Below are positions 26,960 through 34,868 of a stretch of DNA of 64,000 nucleotides, piece after piece (position 1 is the stretch's first letter; the number at the start of each line of letters is the position of its first letter). The position numbers and the translations under genes are program-made. The DNA comes from Bacilliculturomica massiliensis. Lineage in GTDB: Bacteria; Bacillota; Clostridia; Peptostreptococcales; Anaerovoracaceae. The notes beneath the pieces are model-generated. The model was not told the DNA's origin. It searched no databases and saw nothing but the letters and a program-made list of their open reading frames with translations. The stretch is from contig NZ_LR027602.1 in NCBI RefSeq assembly GCF_900605495.1, positions 405,409 to 469,408 of the forward strand, in the 5' to 3' direction.

Positions 26960-27306
26960 ACCAATATGGAAAAGGCAAAGACCGGAAAGAAGTACGTGAA
27001 TGGATAGCCACAGAGAGCTGCCGGATGGTGAGAGGCGCGGTGAATACATGAAACGGAATACATTCTGAGAGCCGCCCGCCAAACGGGAGTCCGCCGCGGA
27101 GATCTGCGCAGAACGGCGCGCGAAAAGCGCCGGAGGGACAAACAAGTAGGCTGGAGCCGGGAGCGCCCGTTACAGCGATGGAGTATAAGCTGCAGCTGCA
27201 GCCGTACTTGACGAGGCCGAAGCCGCGAGGTTTTGGCAAACTGAGGTGGTACCGCGGGAAATTTCTCCCGTCCTCTGGATCGATGTTCAGAAGACGGGAG
27301 TTTTTT
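26960..27306 (+). ncRNA. T-box leader (probable tyrosine specifier UAC)
   Basis: Stem I shows the conserved AGAGAGC and GGTGAGAG distal elements (about 27012-27035) and a specifier-loop-like GAA followed by TAC (27059-27061) and A. The antiterminator T-box motif GAGGTGGTACCGCG is at 27243-27256; its UGGU bulge would pair with an ACCA tRNA end. A competing terminator has stems CTCCCGTC (27265-27272) and GACGGGAG (27293-27300) plus a T-run (27301-27306). Low charging of the cognate tRNA should favour read-through into the transporter gene. The T-box identity is secure; the tyrosine assignment is less so. Confidence 0.88.
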
Positions 27307-27553
27307 GTTGTCCGGAGTCGTTTCCCTGAGTGCAGGGGGCAGAGGACCGGCTCGCCGTCTGATGATAGATACCGCAGTGTTCCCGATGAAGAAGTTCAGT
27401 AGGAAAAAGACAGGAAGAAGGAACGGGAACGGCGGGGATCGGAAGCCGGCGACAGGAAAAAAGAGCGCCGGAAGCAGTATGGAAGGAAAGCAGGAGAGGC
27501 CGCGGGCGGCGGAAGCCGGCGCGGCCGGCCCGAAAGGGCAGGAGGTAGGAATC

Positions 27554-29077
27554 ATGGTCATCAAAATTGCACTGCTCATTTTGTTTTTTGCGGTAACGGT
27601 GGGAGTGGGGCTGTACTGCCGCAGGCATACGGCCAATGTGGGAGATTTCGTGTTGGGCGGAAGGAATGTGGGCCCCTGGGTCACGGCTTTCGCGTACGGG
27701 ACATCCTACTTCTCCGCCGTTATTTTTGTGGGATATGCGGGTCAGTTCGGCTGGGCTTATGGTGTGTCGGCCACCTGGATCGGACTGGGAAACGCGCTGA
27801 TCGGAAGCCTGCTGGCCTGGGTGATGCTGGGACGGCGGACCAGGATCATGACGAAGCATTTTGAATCGGCCACCATGCCGGATTTCTTCGCCAAACGGTA
27901 TCAGTGTCCGCCCCTTAAGATCGTGGTCTCCGTTATTATCTTTATCTTTTTAGTGCCCTATTCCGCATCGGTCTACAAAGGGCTTTCCGGCCTGTTTTCC
28001 ATGGCCTTCGGGGTGGATTTCCGCTTCTGCATGATCGGGATGGCCGTGCTGACCGCGATCTACGTCATGGCAGGGGGGTACATGGCGGCTGCGCTGAACG
28101 ACCTGATCCAGGGCGTCATCATGCTGATCGGCATCGCTGCCGTGGTCATGACCACGCTTTCCAGCCAGGGCGGACTGCTGTCCGCCATGATCGGTATGTC
28201 GCAGATCGAAAATACGGCGGATCCGGCCTTTCAGGGGGCCTATGCCTCTTTCTTCGGGCCTGATCCGGTGGGACTTCTCAGCGTGGTGATCCTTACCAGT
28301 CTGGGGACCTGGGGACTGCCCCAGATGGTGCACAAGTTTTACACCATAAAAAATGAAAAAGCCATCAAGACAGGCACCGTGATCTCTACGGTCTTCGCGC
28401 TGATCGTAGCCGGAGGATCCTATTTTCACGGCTCCTTCGGACGGCTTTTCGTTCAGCCTGCGGCGGACGGAACGGTGGCTTTTGACGATATCGTTCCGAC
28501 GATGATCCAGGGCAATCTGTCCGATCTTCTCATCGGCGTGGTGGTGATCCTGGTGCTGTCCGCCTCCATGTCCACGCTGTCGTCTCTGGTCATCGCTTCC
28601 AGTTCCACCTTTACGCTGGACTTTCTGAAGCCGCTGTTCAAGCAGAAGATGAACGGGAAGGAGCAGGTGCGGACCATCCGTCTGCTGTGCGGTCTCTTCG
28701 TACTGATCTCCGTGATCATCGCGCTGAGACCCAACAGCCTGATCACGTCCCTGATGTCGCTTTCCTGGGGGACGCTGGCGGGCTGCTTCCTGGGCCCCTT
28801 TATCTTCGGTCTCTTCTGGAAAAAGACCACTGCCGCGGGGGTCTGGGCCGGACTGATCTGCGGCATCGGAATCAATGTGTCGAATCTGTTTCTCACATTC
28901 ACAACGCCTACCAGTGCGGGAGCGCTGTCCATGATCCTGTCCCTGCTGATCGTTCCGCTGATCAGCTTGGTAACGCCGAAACTGCCGAGGAATTTTGTGG
29001 AAGAATCCTTTGCCTGCTACGATGAAAAGGTGATGGCCGCTCACAGAATGGTGCTCAATGAGGATGAAGACCAATAA
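27554..29077 (+). CDS. Sodium:solute symporter (SSF family), T-box controlled
   Basis: 507 residues from ATG 27554, which follows GGAGG; an in-frame extension to 27305 overlaps the terminator and is charged and unlike the family. About 13 hydrophobic segments are visible, with the SSF features DFVLGGRNVGPWVTAFAYGTSYFSAV near the N-terminus and VVVILVLSASMSTLSSLVIASSSTF in the sodium-site region. It should import a small solute with Na+. The T-box upstream makes an amino acid or amino-acid precursor likely, tyrosine if the UAC specifier is correct (inference). Confidence 0.88.
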   Translation: MVIKIALLILFFAVTVGVGLYCRRHTANVGDFVLGGRNVGPWVTAFAYGTSYFSAVIFVGYAGQFGWAYGVSATWIGLGNALIGSLLAWVMLGRRTRIMTKHFESATMPDFFAKRYQCPPLKIVVSVIIFIFLVPYSASVYKGLSGLFSMAFGVDFRFCMIGMAVLTAIYVMAGGYMAAALNDLIQGVIMLIGIAAVVMTTLSSQGGLLSAMIGMSQIENTADPAFQGAYASFFGPDPVGLLSVVILTSLGTWGLPQMVHKFYTIKNEKAIKTGTVISTVFALIVAGGSYFHGSFGRLFVQPAADGTVAFDDIVPTMIQGNLSDLLIGVVVILVLSASMSTLSSLVIASSSTFTLDFLKPLFKQKMNGKEQVRTIRLLCGLFVLISVIIALRPNSLITSLMSLSWGTLAGCFLGPFIFGLFWKKTTAAGVWAGLICGIGINVSNLFLTFTTPTSAGALSMILSLLIVPLISLVTPKLPRNFVEESFACYDEKVMAAHRMVLNEDEDQ

Positions 29078-29089
29078 GAGAATAAAAGA

Positions 29090-29140
29090 GACGCTCCAGC
29101 CTGCGGAAAATCAACATTCCGCGGGGGAGCGTCTTTTTTT
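29090..29140 (+). terminator. Terminator of the SSF gene
   Basis: GACGCTCC (29090-29097) pairs with GGAGCGTC (29126-29133), followed by seven T residues. Confidence 0.85.
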
Positions 29141-29186
29141 ATAACATAGGAAATATCGTCCGCAGATATTTCCGTATGTTTCAAAA
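29136..29186. repeat. Palindromic repeat, copy 2 (ATAACATAGGAAATAT family)
   Basis: The left arm 29141-29156 is identical to copy 1 (1949-1964). The right arm 29166-29181 carries a small change. It begins on the T-run of the SSF terminator, as copy 1 does on its own terminator. Confidence 0.7.
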
Positions 29187-29215
29187 AAGTTCACCTTGTG
29201 AAGGTGAGCCCGAGG

Positions 29216-29821
29216 CTATGCATTCAGAGGCGAACCGCAGTATTCGCATTCGCCGCGGCTTCCCTCCAGAAGGGAATTTGATGCGCCGCAGTTTTTGCAG
29301 ATCACTCTGATATAGGCCGGGGCTGCCGGCGTCTCTTCCTCCTGATACTCACAGCCGTCGTCGTCCTCGCCGCAGTCCTCGTACTCTTCGTCTTCGTACT
29401 CTTCTTCCCCGTCGGAGGATGGGGACTCCCAGCCAGGAAGGACCACGCGGTTTTCTGAATGATCGAAGCGAACGTCAGTGATATATCCTGCTTCGATGAG
29501 AGTCGATACCTCTGTTCGGGCCGCTTCGGAGGAGACCCGCATGACCCGGGCCACCTGGTCCATCGTGTAGAGCGGGAACTCCATGATCTTATTGTAATAG
29601 AAGGGAGCGCGCTTCAGCATTCCATATTTTCTGCGCCCTCTGTTGAAAAAAAAGATCTCCAGCAGGACAAACAAAAAGAAGATCACGATCAGGGAGCCCA
29701 TGGGTACGGAGATGGCCGCAAAGAGCATAAAAACCGTAGCCAAAAGCAGGACACAGTCCAGTATGGTGAACAGAAGGGCGATGAAGCGGTCCTGCCGCAC
29801 TTTTTTTGTTTGATATTGCAT
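29216..29821 (-). CDS. Membrane protein with winged-helix-like segment and C-terminal zinc ribbon
   Basis: 201 residues. Two membrane segments (about 14-36 and 39-58) are followed by a basic loop and a helix-turn-helix-like region (about 75-115, MDQVARVMRVSSEAARTEVSTLIEAGYI). Then come a very acidic linker (about 132-165) and a ribbon CKNCGASNSLLEGSRGECEYCG. The start is an ATG with GGAGGG in the end of the upstream gene. It is last in the SPFH operon. Not assigned to a named function; the ribbon may mediate contact with the zinc-ribbon SPFH protein. Confidence 0.75.
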   Translation of the reverse strand: MQYQTKKVRQDRFIALLFTILDCVLLLATVFMLFAAISVPMGSLIVIFFLFVLLEIFFFNRGRRKYGMLKRAPFYYNKIMEFPLYTMDQVARVMRVSSEAARTEVSTLIEAGYITDVRFDHSENRVVLPGWESPSSDGEEEYEDEEYEDCGEDDDGCEYQEEETPAAPAYIRVICKNCGASNSLLEGSRGECEYCGSPLNA

Positions 29822-29824
29822 GGA

Positions 29825-30526
29825 CTAGATCCCTCCTGATCTGCTGTTTTTCAGTTGGGCGCCCCGCTGCCGGATCAGCGAGAGGATATGCACGATGGTC
29901 TCGTCGGCTCCGGATGAGGACGATTCGTCCCCGCTGTGCAGCAGTTTATCCAGCCGTTCCAGTTCTTCGCCGATCATTCGGTCGATGTCCGTGGCCTCCC
30001 CGGGATCGCTGCAGCGGAGGGCTTCCGCGATCTCGCGGAGACCGGCCGCCTGCTTTTCGCCGGCAAATTCATCTGCCAGGAGTTCCGACCGGGAGACGAG
30101 CTCGCGTAACTGTTTTCCGGCCTGCTGTATGCGCCGGGTCTTCTCCCCTGTGCGTCTGGAAAAGTGCCAGATGATGAGATAGAGGATGACGGCTGCGGCC
30201 AGCAGTACGATCTGGAGACTCGTCAGCAGCATAGCAAAGCCCCGGAAGGAGTTGAGGAACAGGACCGACAGGAGGATCGAGGCGGCTGCGTAGAGGGTCA
30301 GCAGGCTGTATCCCCCGGAACGCAGCATGATGCCGCAGCCTCTGCGGGCCAGCCATCCGGTAAGGAGCAGGCCTCCGAAGAACACCGCCTCGGCCAGGAG
30401 CATAAACCCCAGGCCGGTCTTTGAGATCTCGGCGCGCAGGCCAAAATTCAGGATAAAAATAAGCGCTGTGACGGCCATGGTGATGACGCCTGCACAGAGC
30501 GTTACCATATTACTTCTGTTTTTCAT
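29825..30526 (-). CDS. Membrane protein of the SPFH operon, unknown function
   Basis: 233 residues. ATG 30526 is preferred because AAAGGA (30535-30540) lies 8 bases upstream; ATG 30532 is too close to it. Four hydrophobic segments (about 8-27, 34-55, 65-84, 90-116) precede a charged, probably coiled-coil cytoplasmic half (KTRRIQQAGKQLRELVSRSEL onward). I do not recognise a named family. It sits between the SPFH protein and the zinc-ribbon membrane protein with gaps of 3 to 20 bases. Confidence 0.7.
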   Translation of the reverse strand: MKNRSNMVTLCAGVITMAVTALIFILNFGLRAEISKTGLGFMLLAEAVFFGGLLLTGWLARRGCGIMLRSGGYSLLTLYAAASILLSVLFLNSFRGFAMLLTSLQIVLLAAAVILYLIIWHFSRRTGEKTRRIQQAGKQLRELVSRSELLADEFAGEKQAAGLREIAEALRCSDPGEATDIDRMIGEELERLDKLLHSGDESSSSGADETIVHILSLIRQRGAQLKNSRSGGI

Positions 30527-30545
30527 TCCCATCGTCCTTTCTGAA

Positions 30546-31070
30546 TCAGAGCTTTTGACCGCAGAGCGGACAATAATTCGGCGAACCGAACACTACCGAG
30601 CGGCAGTTCGGGCACTTCCGGATCAGTTCCGTACCGCATTCGGGGCAGTATTTGCTGTTTGCCCATTCGATCACGGCCCCGCAGCCTGGGCAGGGAGCGG
30701 GAAGTCTGCGCCCGCATTCGGGACAGCTGTCCGCGCCTTCCGGCATGTCGGCGCCGCACTGAGGACAGGGATTGTATTTACTGCCGCATTCCGGGCAGAA
30801 TTTGGTGGTTTTAGTCAGAACCGTGCCGCATTGGCTGCATTTGATCGCCGGCTCCGGCTCGCCCGCTTCTGCGGAAGGCTCGGCGGAAGCCTGAGACTGG
30901 GGTTCCGCCGCGGGGGGCTCCGGCGCTGCCGTATCGTATCCGCAGTCCGCGCAGAAGCGCTTGCCGGGTATCAGAGAGGCGTGGCATCGGGGACAGGTAC
31001 CCGCCGGGGAAGCGGCGGGATTCAGTTCCTGCGCGATGCCGCTCATGGAGCCGCCGACGGCTCCGCCCAT
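30546..31070 (-). CDS. Zinc-ribbon C-terminal part of the SPFH protein (separated by an assembly artefact)
   Basis: As written this is a separate 174-residue frame starting MGGAVGGSMSGIAQELNP. It contains a series of zinc ribbons: CPRCHASLIPGKRFCADCG, CSQCGTVLTKTTKFCPECG, CPQCGADMPEGADSCPECG, CPGCGAVIEWANSKYCPECG and CPNCRSVVFGSPNYCPLCG. It has no ribosome site of its own. Removing 31080-31241 joins it in frame to the SPFH frame upstream, giving a continuous GLGVGMGGAVGGSMSG linker. SPFH proteins with C-terminal ribbons are a known bacterial type, so I treat this as the second half of that protein. Confidence 0.85.
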   Translation of the reverse strand: MGGAVGGSMSGIAQELNPAASPAGTCPRCHASLIPGKRFCADCGYDTAAPEPPAAEPQSQASAEPSAEAGEPEPAIKCSQCGTVLTKTTKFCPECGSKYNPCPQCGADMPEGADSCPECGRRLPAPCPGCGAVIEWANSKYCPECGTELIRKCPNCRSVVFGSPNYCPLCGQKL

Positions 31071-31079
31071 GCCTACGCC

Positions 31080-31241
31080 TGTCTCTTATACACACCAGAT
31101 GGGTATAAAAGACAGGGAATACGGGGCTTCCCCCGGGGCGGCGGCCGCCGCAGGTTCTGCAGGGGCCGCCGGTCTAGAAAAATTGGAAATCAGAAAAACA
31201 GCTGACAGGGTTTTTTTTCAGGCTCCGCCCATGCCTACGCC
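31080..31241. other. Sequencing/assembly artefact: Nextera mate-pair junction plus copied sequence
   Basis: 31079-31115 reads as Tn5 mosaic end (CTGTCTCTTATACACA) followed by a near-perfect reversed mosaic end (AGATGGGTATAAAAGACAG, two mismatches to the standard). 31116-31220 is a 105-nt copy of 26832-26936 with 9 mismatches and no gaps. 31221-31241 then repeats 31059-31079 exactly, so the true sequence resumes there. The layout (fragment end, adapter, fragment start in the same orientation) is that of a circularised mate-pair insert of about 4.2 kb. Confidence 0.95.
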
Positions 31242-32057
31242 CAGCCCCAGGCCCAGGCCGGCGCCCATGATGCTCGCGGCGGTGCCGGGGTTGTTGGCCG
31301 CGCCTTCCAGCGTATCGAAGGAGCGCTCCTGCTGATAATTGTAACCGATGATATTCATCTCCGCCCGTTTGGCCAGAGCGTCTTTTAACGTGATGACGGC
31401 GGAATCGTCCTCCGGCACATTGATGTCGTTCACATAGAAATTGAGCAGCCGGATCCCGTATTCCTGCAGGGTGGGTTCAATGCGCTCTTTCATGAATTGG
31501 GAGATCTCGTCCAGATAAGCGTTGATCTCCAGCAGACTGATCTGCTTGCGGATGACGTAGGAGGATACGGTGTCCTTCACTTTCGTTATGTAGAGTCCGC
31601 GGAAATATTTCAGAAGATTTTGCTTGTCGAAGGAGGGCATGGTGCCCACCAGACTGACGAGAAACTTCCTGGAATCTTCGATGCGTATTCCGAACTGGCC
31701 GTAGGAGCGGACGGGGATGAATACGCCGTATTTCGGGTCCTGGATCTGGATGGGCGTGGCCGTTCCCCACTTGATGTCCAGAGACGCCGCCTTATTGATG
31801 AACCACACCTCTGCGGTAAAGGGAGATCTGCCGCCGAAGGGGAGGTTCATCAGATTGCACAGCAACGGAATGTTTGCGGTCTCCAGCGTGTGCCGGCCGC
31901 TTCCAAAGACGTCCAGCGCCGTGCCGCCTTTAAAGAGAACAGCCTCCTGCGCTTCGTTCACGATGAGCTGCGTCCAGGTGCCCAGCTCCTGGCTGGGATA
32001 CTTCCAGGCGTAAACGTTGGAAGGTCCGTCAAATTTTACAACATCAATAATTGCCAT
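31218..32057 (-). CDS. SPFH domain protein, N-terminal part (3' end corrupted by artefact)
   Basis: The written frame has 279 residues and ends at a TGA inside the artefact. The true gene continues to 30546 as a protein of about 449 residues (272 from here plus 177). The SPFH/band-7 region covers most of this part (WKYPSQELGTWTQLIVNEAQEAVLFKGG, YGQFGIRIEDSRKFLVSLVGTM, EYGIRLLNFYVNDINVPED), followed by a Gly-rich tail. Such proteins (compare B. subtilis YdjI) scaffold membrane complexes, often with stress-related partners. Start ATG with GAGAGG upstream; first gene of the minus-strand operon. Confidence 0.9.
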   Translation of the reverse strand: MAIIDVVKFDGPSNVYAWKYPSQELGTWTQLIVNEAQEAVLFKGGTALDVFGSGRHTLETANIPLLCNLMNLPFGGRSPFTAEVWFINKAASLDIKWGTATPIQIQDPKYGVFIPVRSYGQFGIRIEDSRKFLVSLVGTMPSFDKQNLLKYFRGLYITKVKDTVSSYVIRKQISLLEINAYLDEISQFMKERIEPTLQEYGIRLLNFYVNDINVPEDDSAVITLKDALAKRAEMNIIGYNYQQERSFDTLEGAANNPGTAASIMGAGLGLGLGVGMGGA

Positions 32058-32256
32058 GATAGTAACCTCTCTGCCATTCCATATGAATGCTTCATTTAAC
32101 TATACAATCATATTACGTGATTCGGCAGGATATTGCAACGGAAATCAGTGATTGAGAAAAAGAGGAACGGGTAAATTAGTAATGATTCCTGTTTTTTGTC
32201 GGAGAGAAAAAGAAACCCTTCGATAATTATGTGCGGAATTTTCTGAAAAACAGGCG

Positions 32257-32262
32257 TATAAT
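32257..32262 (+). promoter_or_regulatory. Probable -10 of the rubredoxin-glutamate synthase gene
   Basis: TATAAT at 32257-32262 in the 283-bp divergent gap between the SPFH operon and the next gene; no convincing -35. Confidence 0.45.
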
Positions 32263-32340
32263 GGAGACAGAAGACGCAGGCCGCCGCCGCTGCAAAGCGG
32301 TGGGCCGGCACAAGAGACAAAGAGACGATGGAGGTTGAAG

Positions 32341-33792
32341 ATGGCACAGTATAAATGTCCTGTATGTGGATTCGTGTACGATGAGGCGGCGGAGGGAACG
32401 GCGTGGAAGGATCTTCCGGATGACTGGAAATGTCCGGTCTGCACATTTCCCGGGGAAGGATTTGAACCGGTGGGAGACGCAGGCGACGGACCGGGGGCCG
32501 GAGAGAGCGCTGCAGACGCCGGAAAGGACGCCGGCGGCGCCGGCGCTTCGGAGACGGGAGACAGCCCGTTGTCCTACTTGAAAGAGTATGTAAAAAAGCA
32601 GGGGCCCGCCGACAGGCACATGGACGATATCCACGAGATGGCGGTGGGAGGGCGGATGCTCCACGGGGCTATGAGCACGGAGATGCCCGTCACCTCCTGG
32701 GACGATATTCTGATCCTGGGCGGGCAGCTGTGGCGTCTGCCGTTAGAGGACGGCGCGCCGGTGAACACGCAGACGGTGATCGGAAAGAGGGCGAAGAAGC
32801 CCATGGTGCTGGACAGCCCTGTGTACATCTCCCACATGTCCTTCGGCGCGCTGTCGGCGGAGACGAAGGTGGCGCTGGCAAAAGGAGCGGCGATGAACCG
32901 CACGGCTATGTGCAGCGGGGAGGGCGGTATCCTTCCGGAGGAGATGGAAGCGTCCTACCGCTACATCTTTGAGTACGTTCCCAATCTGTACAGCGTGACG
33001 CCGGAGAATCTGAAACGATCAGACGCCATCGAGATCAAGATCGGTCAGGGGACCAAGCCCGGAATGGGCGGCCATCTGCCCGGAGAAAAGGTGACGGAGG
33101 AGATCGCAAAGATCCGCAATAAGCCCCTGGGTCAGGATGTGCAGAGTCCGTCTACCTTCCCGGGGATCCGCACGAAGGAGGATCTGAAGGCGCTGGTGGA
33201 TAAGCTGAGAGAAGAGTCGGAGGGAAGGCCGGTGGGCGTGAAGATCGCCGCTGGCCACATTGAGAAGGATCTGGAGATCATCGCCTTTGCCGGAGCGGAT
33301 TTCGTCACCATCGACGGACGGGGCGGAGCGACGGGCTCCAGCCCGAAATTCCTGCGGGACGCCAGTTCGGTACCGACGATCTACGCGCTTTACAGGGCGA
33401 GAAAATATCTGGACGAGAACGGGATCCCCATGGATCTGGTGATCACCGGCGGGCTGCGGGTCTCTTCAGACTTTGCCAAGGCGCTGGCCATGGGAGCCGA
33501 CGCCGTAGCCATCGCCTCCTCGGCGCTGATGGCGGCCGCCTGCCAGCGGTACCGCATCTGTGGCACAGGAAAATGCCCGGTAGGCATCGCCACCCAGGAT
33601 GAGGAGCTGAGAAAGCGTCTGGACTCCGAAGCGGCCGCCGCGCGGGTAGCCAATTTCCTCAATGTGTCTCTGGAAGAACTGCGGATCTTCGCGCGTATCA
33701 CGGGCAGGGAAGACGTACACCAGCTGTCTGTGGAGGACCTGTGCACGGTGAGCAGCGAGATCGCGGCGCACACCAATATCCCACACGCATAA
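32341..33792 (+). CDS. Rubredoxin-glutamate synthase (FMN domain) fusion
   Basis: 483 residues from ATG 32341 (GGAGG at 32330). Residues 1-40 form a rubredoxin-type iron site (CPVCGFVY and CPVCTFPG, two CxxC pairs). A Gly/Ala-rich linker of about 35 residues follows. The rest is the FMN-binding synthase domain of glutamate synthase ([41 protein letters not shown]) with the iron-sulfur cysteines in [19 protein letters not shown]. No glutaminase domain is present, as in archaeal/clostridial-type GltB-like proteins. It should aminate 2-oxoglutarate or a related substrate, with the rubredoxin domain as built-in electron entry. Confidence 0.9.
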   Translation: MAQYKCPVCGFVYDEAAEGTAWKDLPDDWKCPVCTFPGEGFEPVGDAGDGPGAGESAADAGKDAGGAGASETGDSPLSYLKEYVKKQGPADRHMDDIHEMAVGGRMLHGAMSTEMPVTSWDDILILGGQLWRLPLEDGAPVNTQTVIGKRAKKPMVLDSPVYISHMSFGALSAETKVALAKGAAMNRTAMCSGEGGILPEEMEASYRYIFEYVPNLYSVTPENLKRSDAIEIKIGQGTKPGMGGHLPGEKVTEEIAKIRNKPLGQDVQSPSTFPGIRTKEDLKALVDKLREESEGRPVGVKIAAGHIEKDLEIIAFAGADFVTIDGRGGATGSSPKFLRDASSVPTIYALYRARKYLDENGIPMDLVITGGLRVSSDFAKALAMGADAVAIASSALMAAACQRYRICGTGKCPVGIATQDEELRKRLDSEAAAARVANFLNVSLEELRIFARITGREDVHQLSVEDLCTVSSEIAAHTNIPHA

Positions 33793-33794
33793 AA

Positions 33795-33833
33795 AAAGCG
33801 TTCCGCCTGAGATCTTCACGGGCGGAACGCTTT
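33795..33833 (+). terminator. Terminator of the glutamate-synthase-like gene
   Basis: A 13-bp perfect stem (33795-33807 with 33821-33833) with A-rich 5' and T-rich 3' flanks. Confidence 0.85.
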
Positions 33834-33861
33834 CTAATTTAAGGGAAAAGTGAAATCTGCA

Positions 33862-33890
33862 TTGAGAAATTCGGTTGATTATGCTATGAT
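33862..33890 (+). promoter_or_regulatory. Promoter of the exopolysaccharide operon
   Basis: TTGAGA (33862-33867), 17-base spacer, TATGAT (33885-33890). It lies about 270 bases before the first start codon. Confidence 0.75.
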
Positions 33891-34160
33891 TCTGATGTTG
33901 GATCGTCGGATGAACGATTGAAATATCCGACTTGGCGCAAGGGAGGGGCCGGCCTGATGCAGGACAGCCTTATTTTGTTATTTCTGTTTTGAATTTCAGT
34001 ATGCATCGCACTTAGAGCCGTTTTACCAGTGGGATGCATATTTCTTCTTATTTGCATGCAGACGCGTTTTGTTGTGCAGAGGCCGTGAGGCAGGCGAAGC
34101 CCACGGCCGCACTGCAGCCTGGGAAAGCGGATGGTATGGCAGGAAAAAGGGAGGCACAGC
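33891..34160 (+). promoter_or_regulatory. Long structured leader of the exopolysaccharide operon
   Basis: About 270 nt with no gene but clear stems. TCGGAT/ATCCGA arms occur near 33904 and 33926. A strong hairpin near 34000-34040 has ATGCATC and GATGCAT outer arms with inner CACT/AGTG. GC-rich GGCCGTG/CACGGCC arms lie near 34080-34107. I could not match it to a known riboswitch consensus, including both c-di-GMP classes, which would have suited the PilZ protein downstream. Confidence 0.45.
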
Positions 34161-34868
34161 ATGGCGGAATTCCTGGATGTTCTGCGCACGGAAAAAAAGT
34201 ACCCCGTATCCGGGGCGGTATATTATGGTCTGCACCGCCGTCTCATGGGTGTGCTGAAACTGGACGGACACTGCGTTTCGGACGGGGGATATCTGGTGCG
34301 TTCTCTGTACTTCGATTCCTTTTTTAACAAAGATTATTATGAGAAAAAAGACGGAGTGGAGTGCCGGGGAAAGATCCGTCTGCGGACCTATGGAGGAGAA
34401 GGACCGGTGAAGCTGGAGTGGAAACAGAAAAGAGGTTCACAGCAGAGGAAGCGCAGCCTGATTTTAGAAAAAGTGGACGCGATGGAGCTGACGGAGGGGC
34501 GTCTCCGCTGCCTTATGAATTACGATTCTCCGCTGGCGATGGAGATCTATGCGTATATGGTTTCCCAGGCGTATAACCCGCGATGTGTGGTGCAGTACCG
34601 CCGGGCGGCTTTTGTGGCGGCCATGAATGACACGCGGGTCACGCTGGACAGCGAGCTGCGCGCCCATGAGGGAAGCTTTGATCTTTTTTCGCCCGATCCC
34701 CCTCTCTATCCGGTGGGCCCCATCGGCGGGGCCACGTTGGAAATAAAGTACAATCAATTTCTCCCCAGCTATGTGAAGGAGACTGTTTCGGCCTTTCAGC
34801 TTACGGAACAGGCATGCAGCAAATACTGCGCCGCGCGGAGATACGGACTAGGAGGAAATTTGTTATGA
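34161..34868 (+). CDS. VTC-domain (polyphosphate polymerase-like) protein
   Basis: 235 residues from ATG 34161 with GGGAGG upstream. The VTC fold's tunnel residues are visible: EKKYPV near the N-terminus, RSLYFDS, KIRLRTYGG, KLEWKQKRG and, near the end, TLEIKYNQFLPSY. In yeast Vtc4 this domain makes polyphosphate from ATP; bacterial homologues are often next to DUF4956 and CotH genes, as here. First gene of the operon; overlaps the next by 4 bases. Confidence 0.88.
   Translation: MAEFLDVLRTEKKYPVSGAVYYGLHRRLMGVLKLDGHCVSDGGYLVRSLYFDSFFNKDYYEKKDGVECRGKIRLRTYGGEGPVKLEWKQKRGSQQRKRSLILEKVDAMELTEGRLRCLMNYDSPLAMEIYAYMVSQAYNPRCVVQYRRAAFVAAMNDTRVTLDSELRAHEGSFDLFSPDPPLYPVGPIGGATLEIKYNQFLPSYVKETVSAFQLTEQACSKYCAARRYGLGGNLL

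Noticed and set aside
27305..27553. N-terminal extension of the T-box-controlled symporter
   Set aside because: It begins inside the terminator, is highly charged and unlike SSF proteins, and the good ribosome site precedes ATG 27554.
26832..31220. Apparent duplicated promoter region (26832-26936 and 31116-31220)
   Set aside because: The second copy is attached to a mate-pair adapter and carries scattered errors; it is an artefact, not a genomic repeat.
34080..34140. GCCGCACTGCAG and GGGAAAGCGG resembling cobalamin-riboswitch pieces in the exopolysaccharide leader
   Set aside because: Order and spacing do not fit the cobalamin aptamer and the B12 box is absent.
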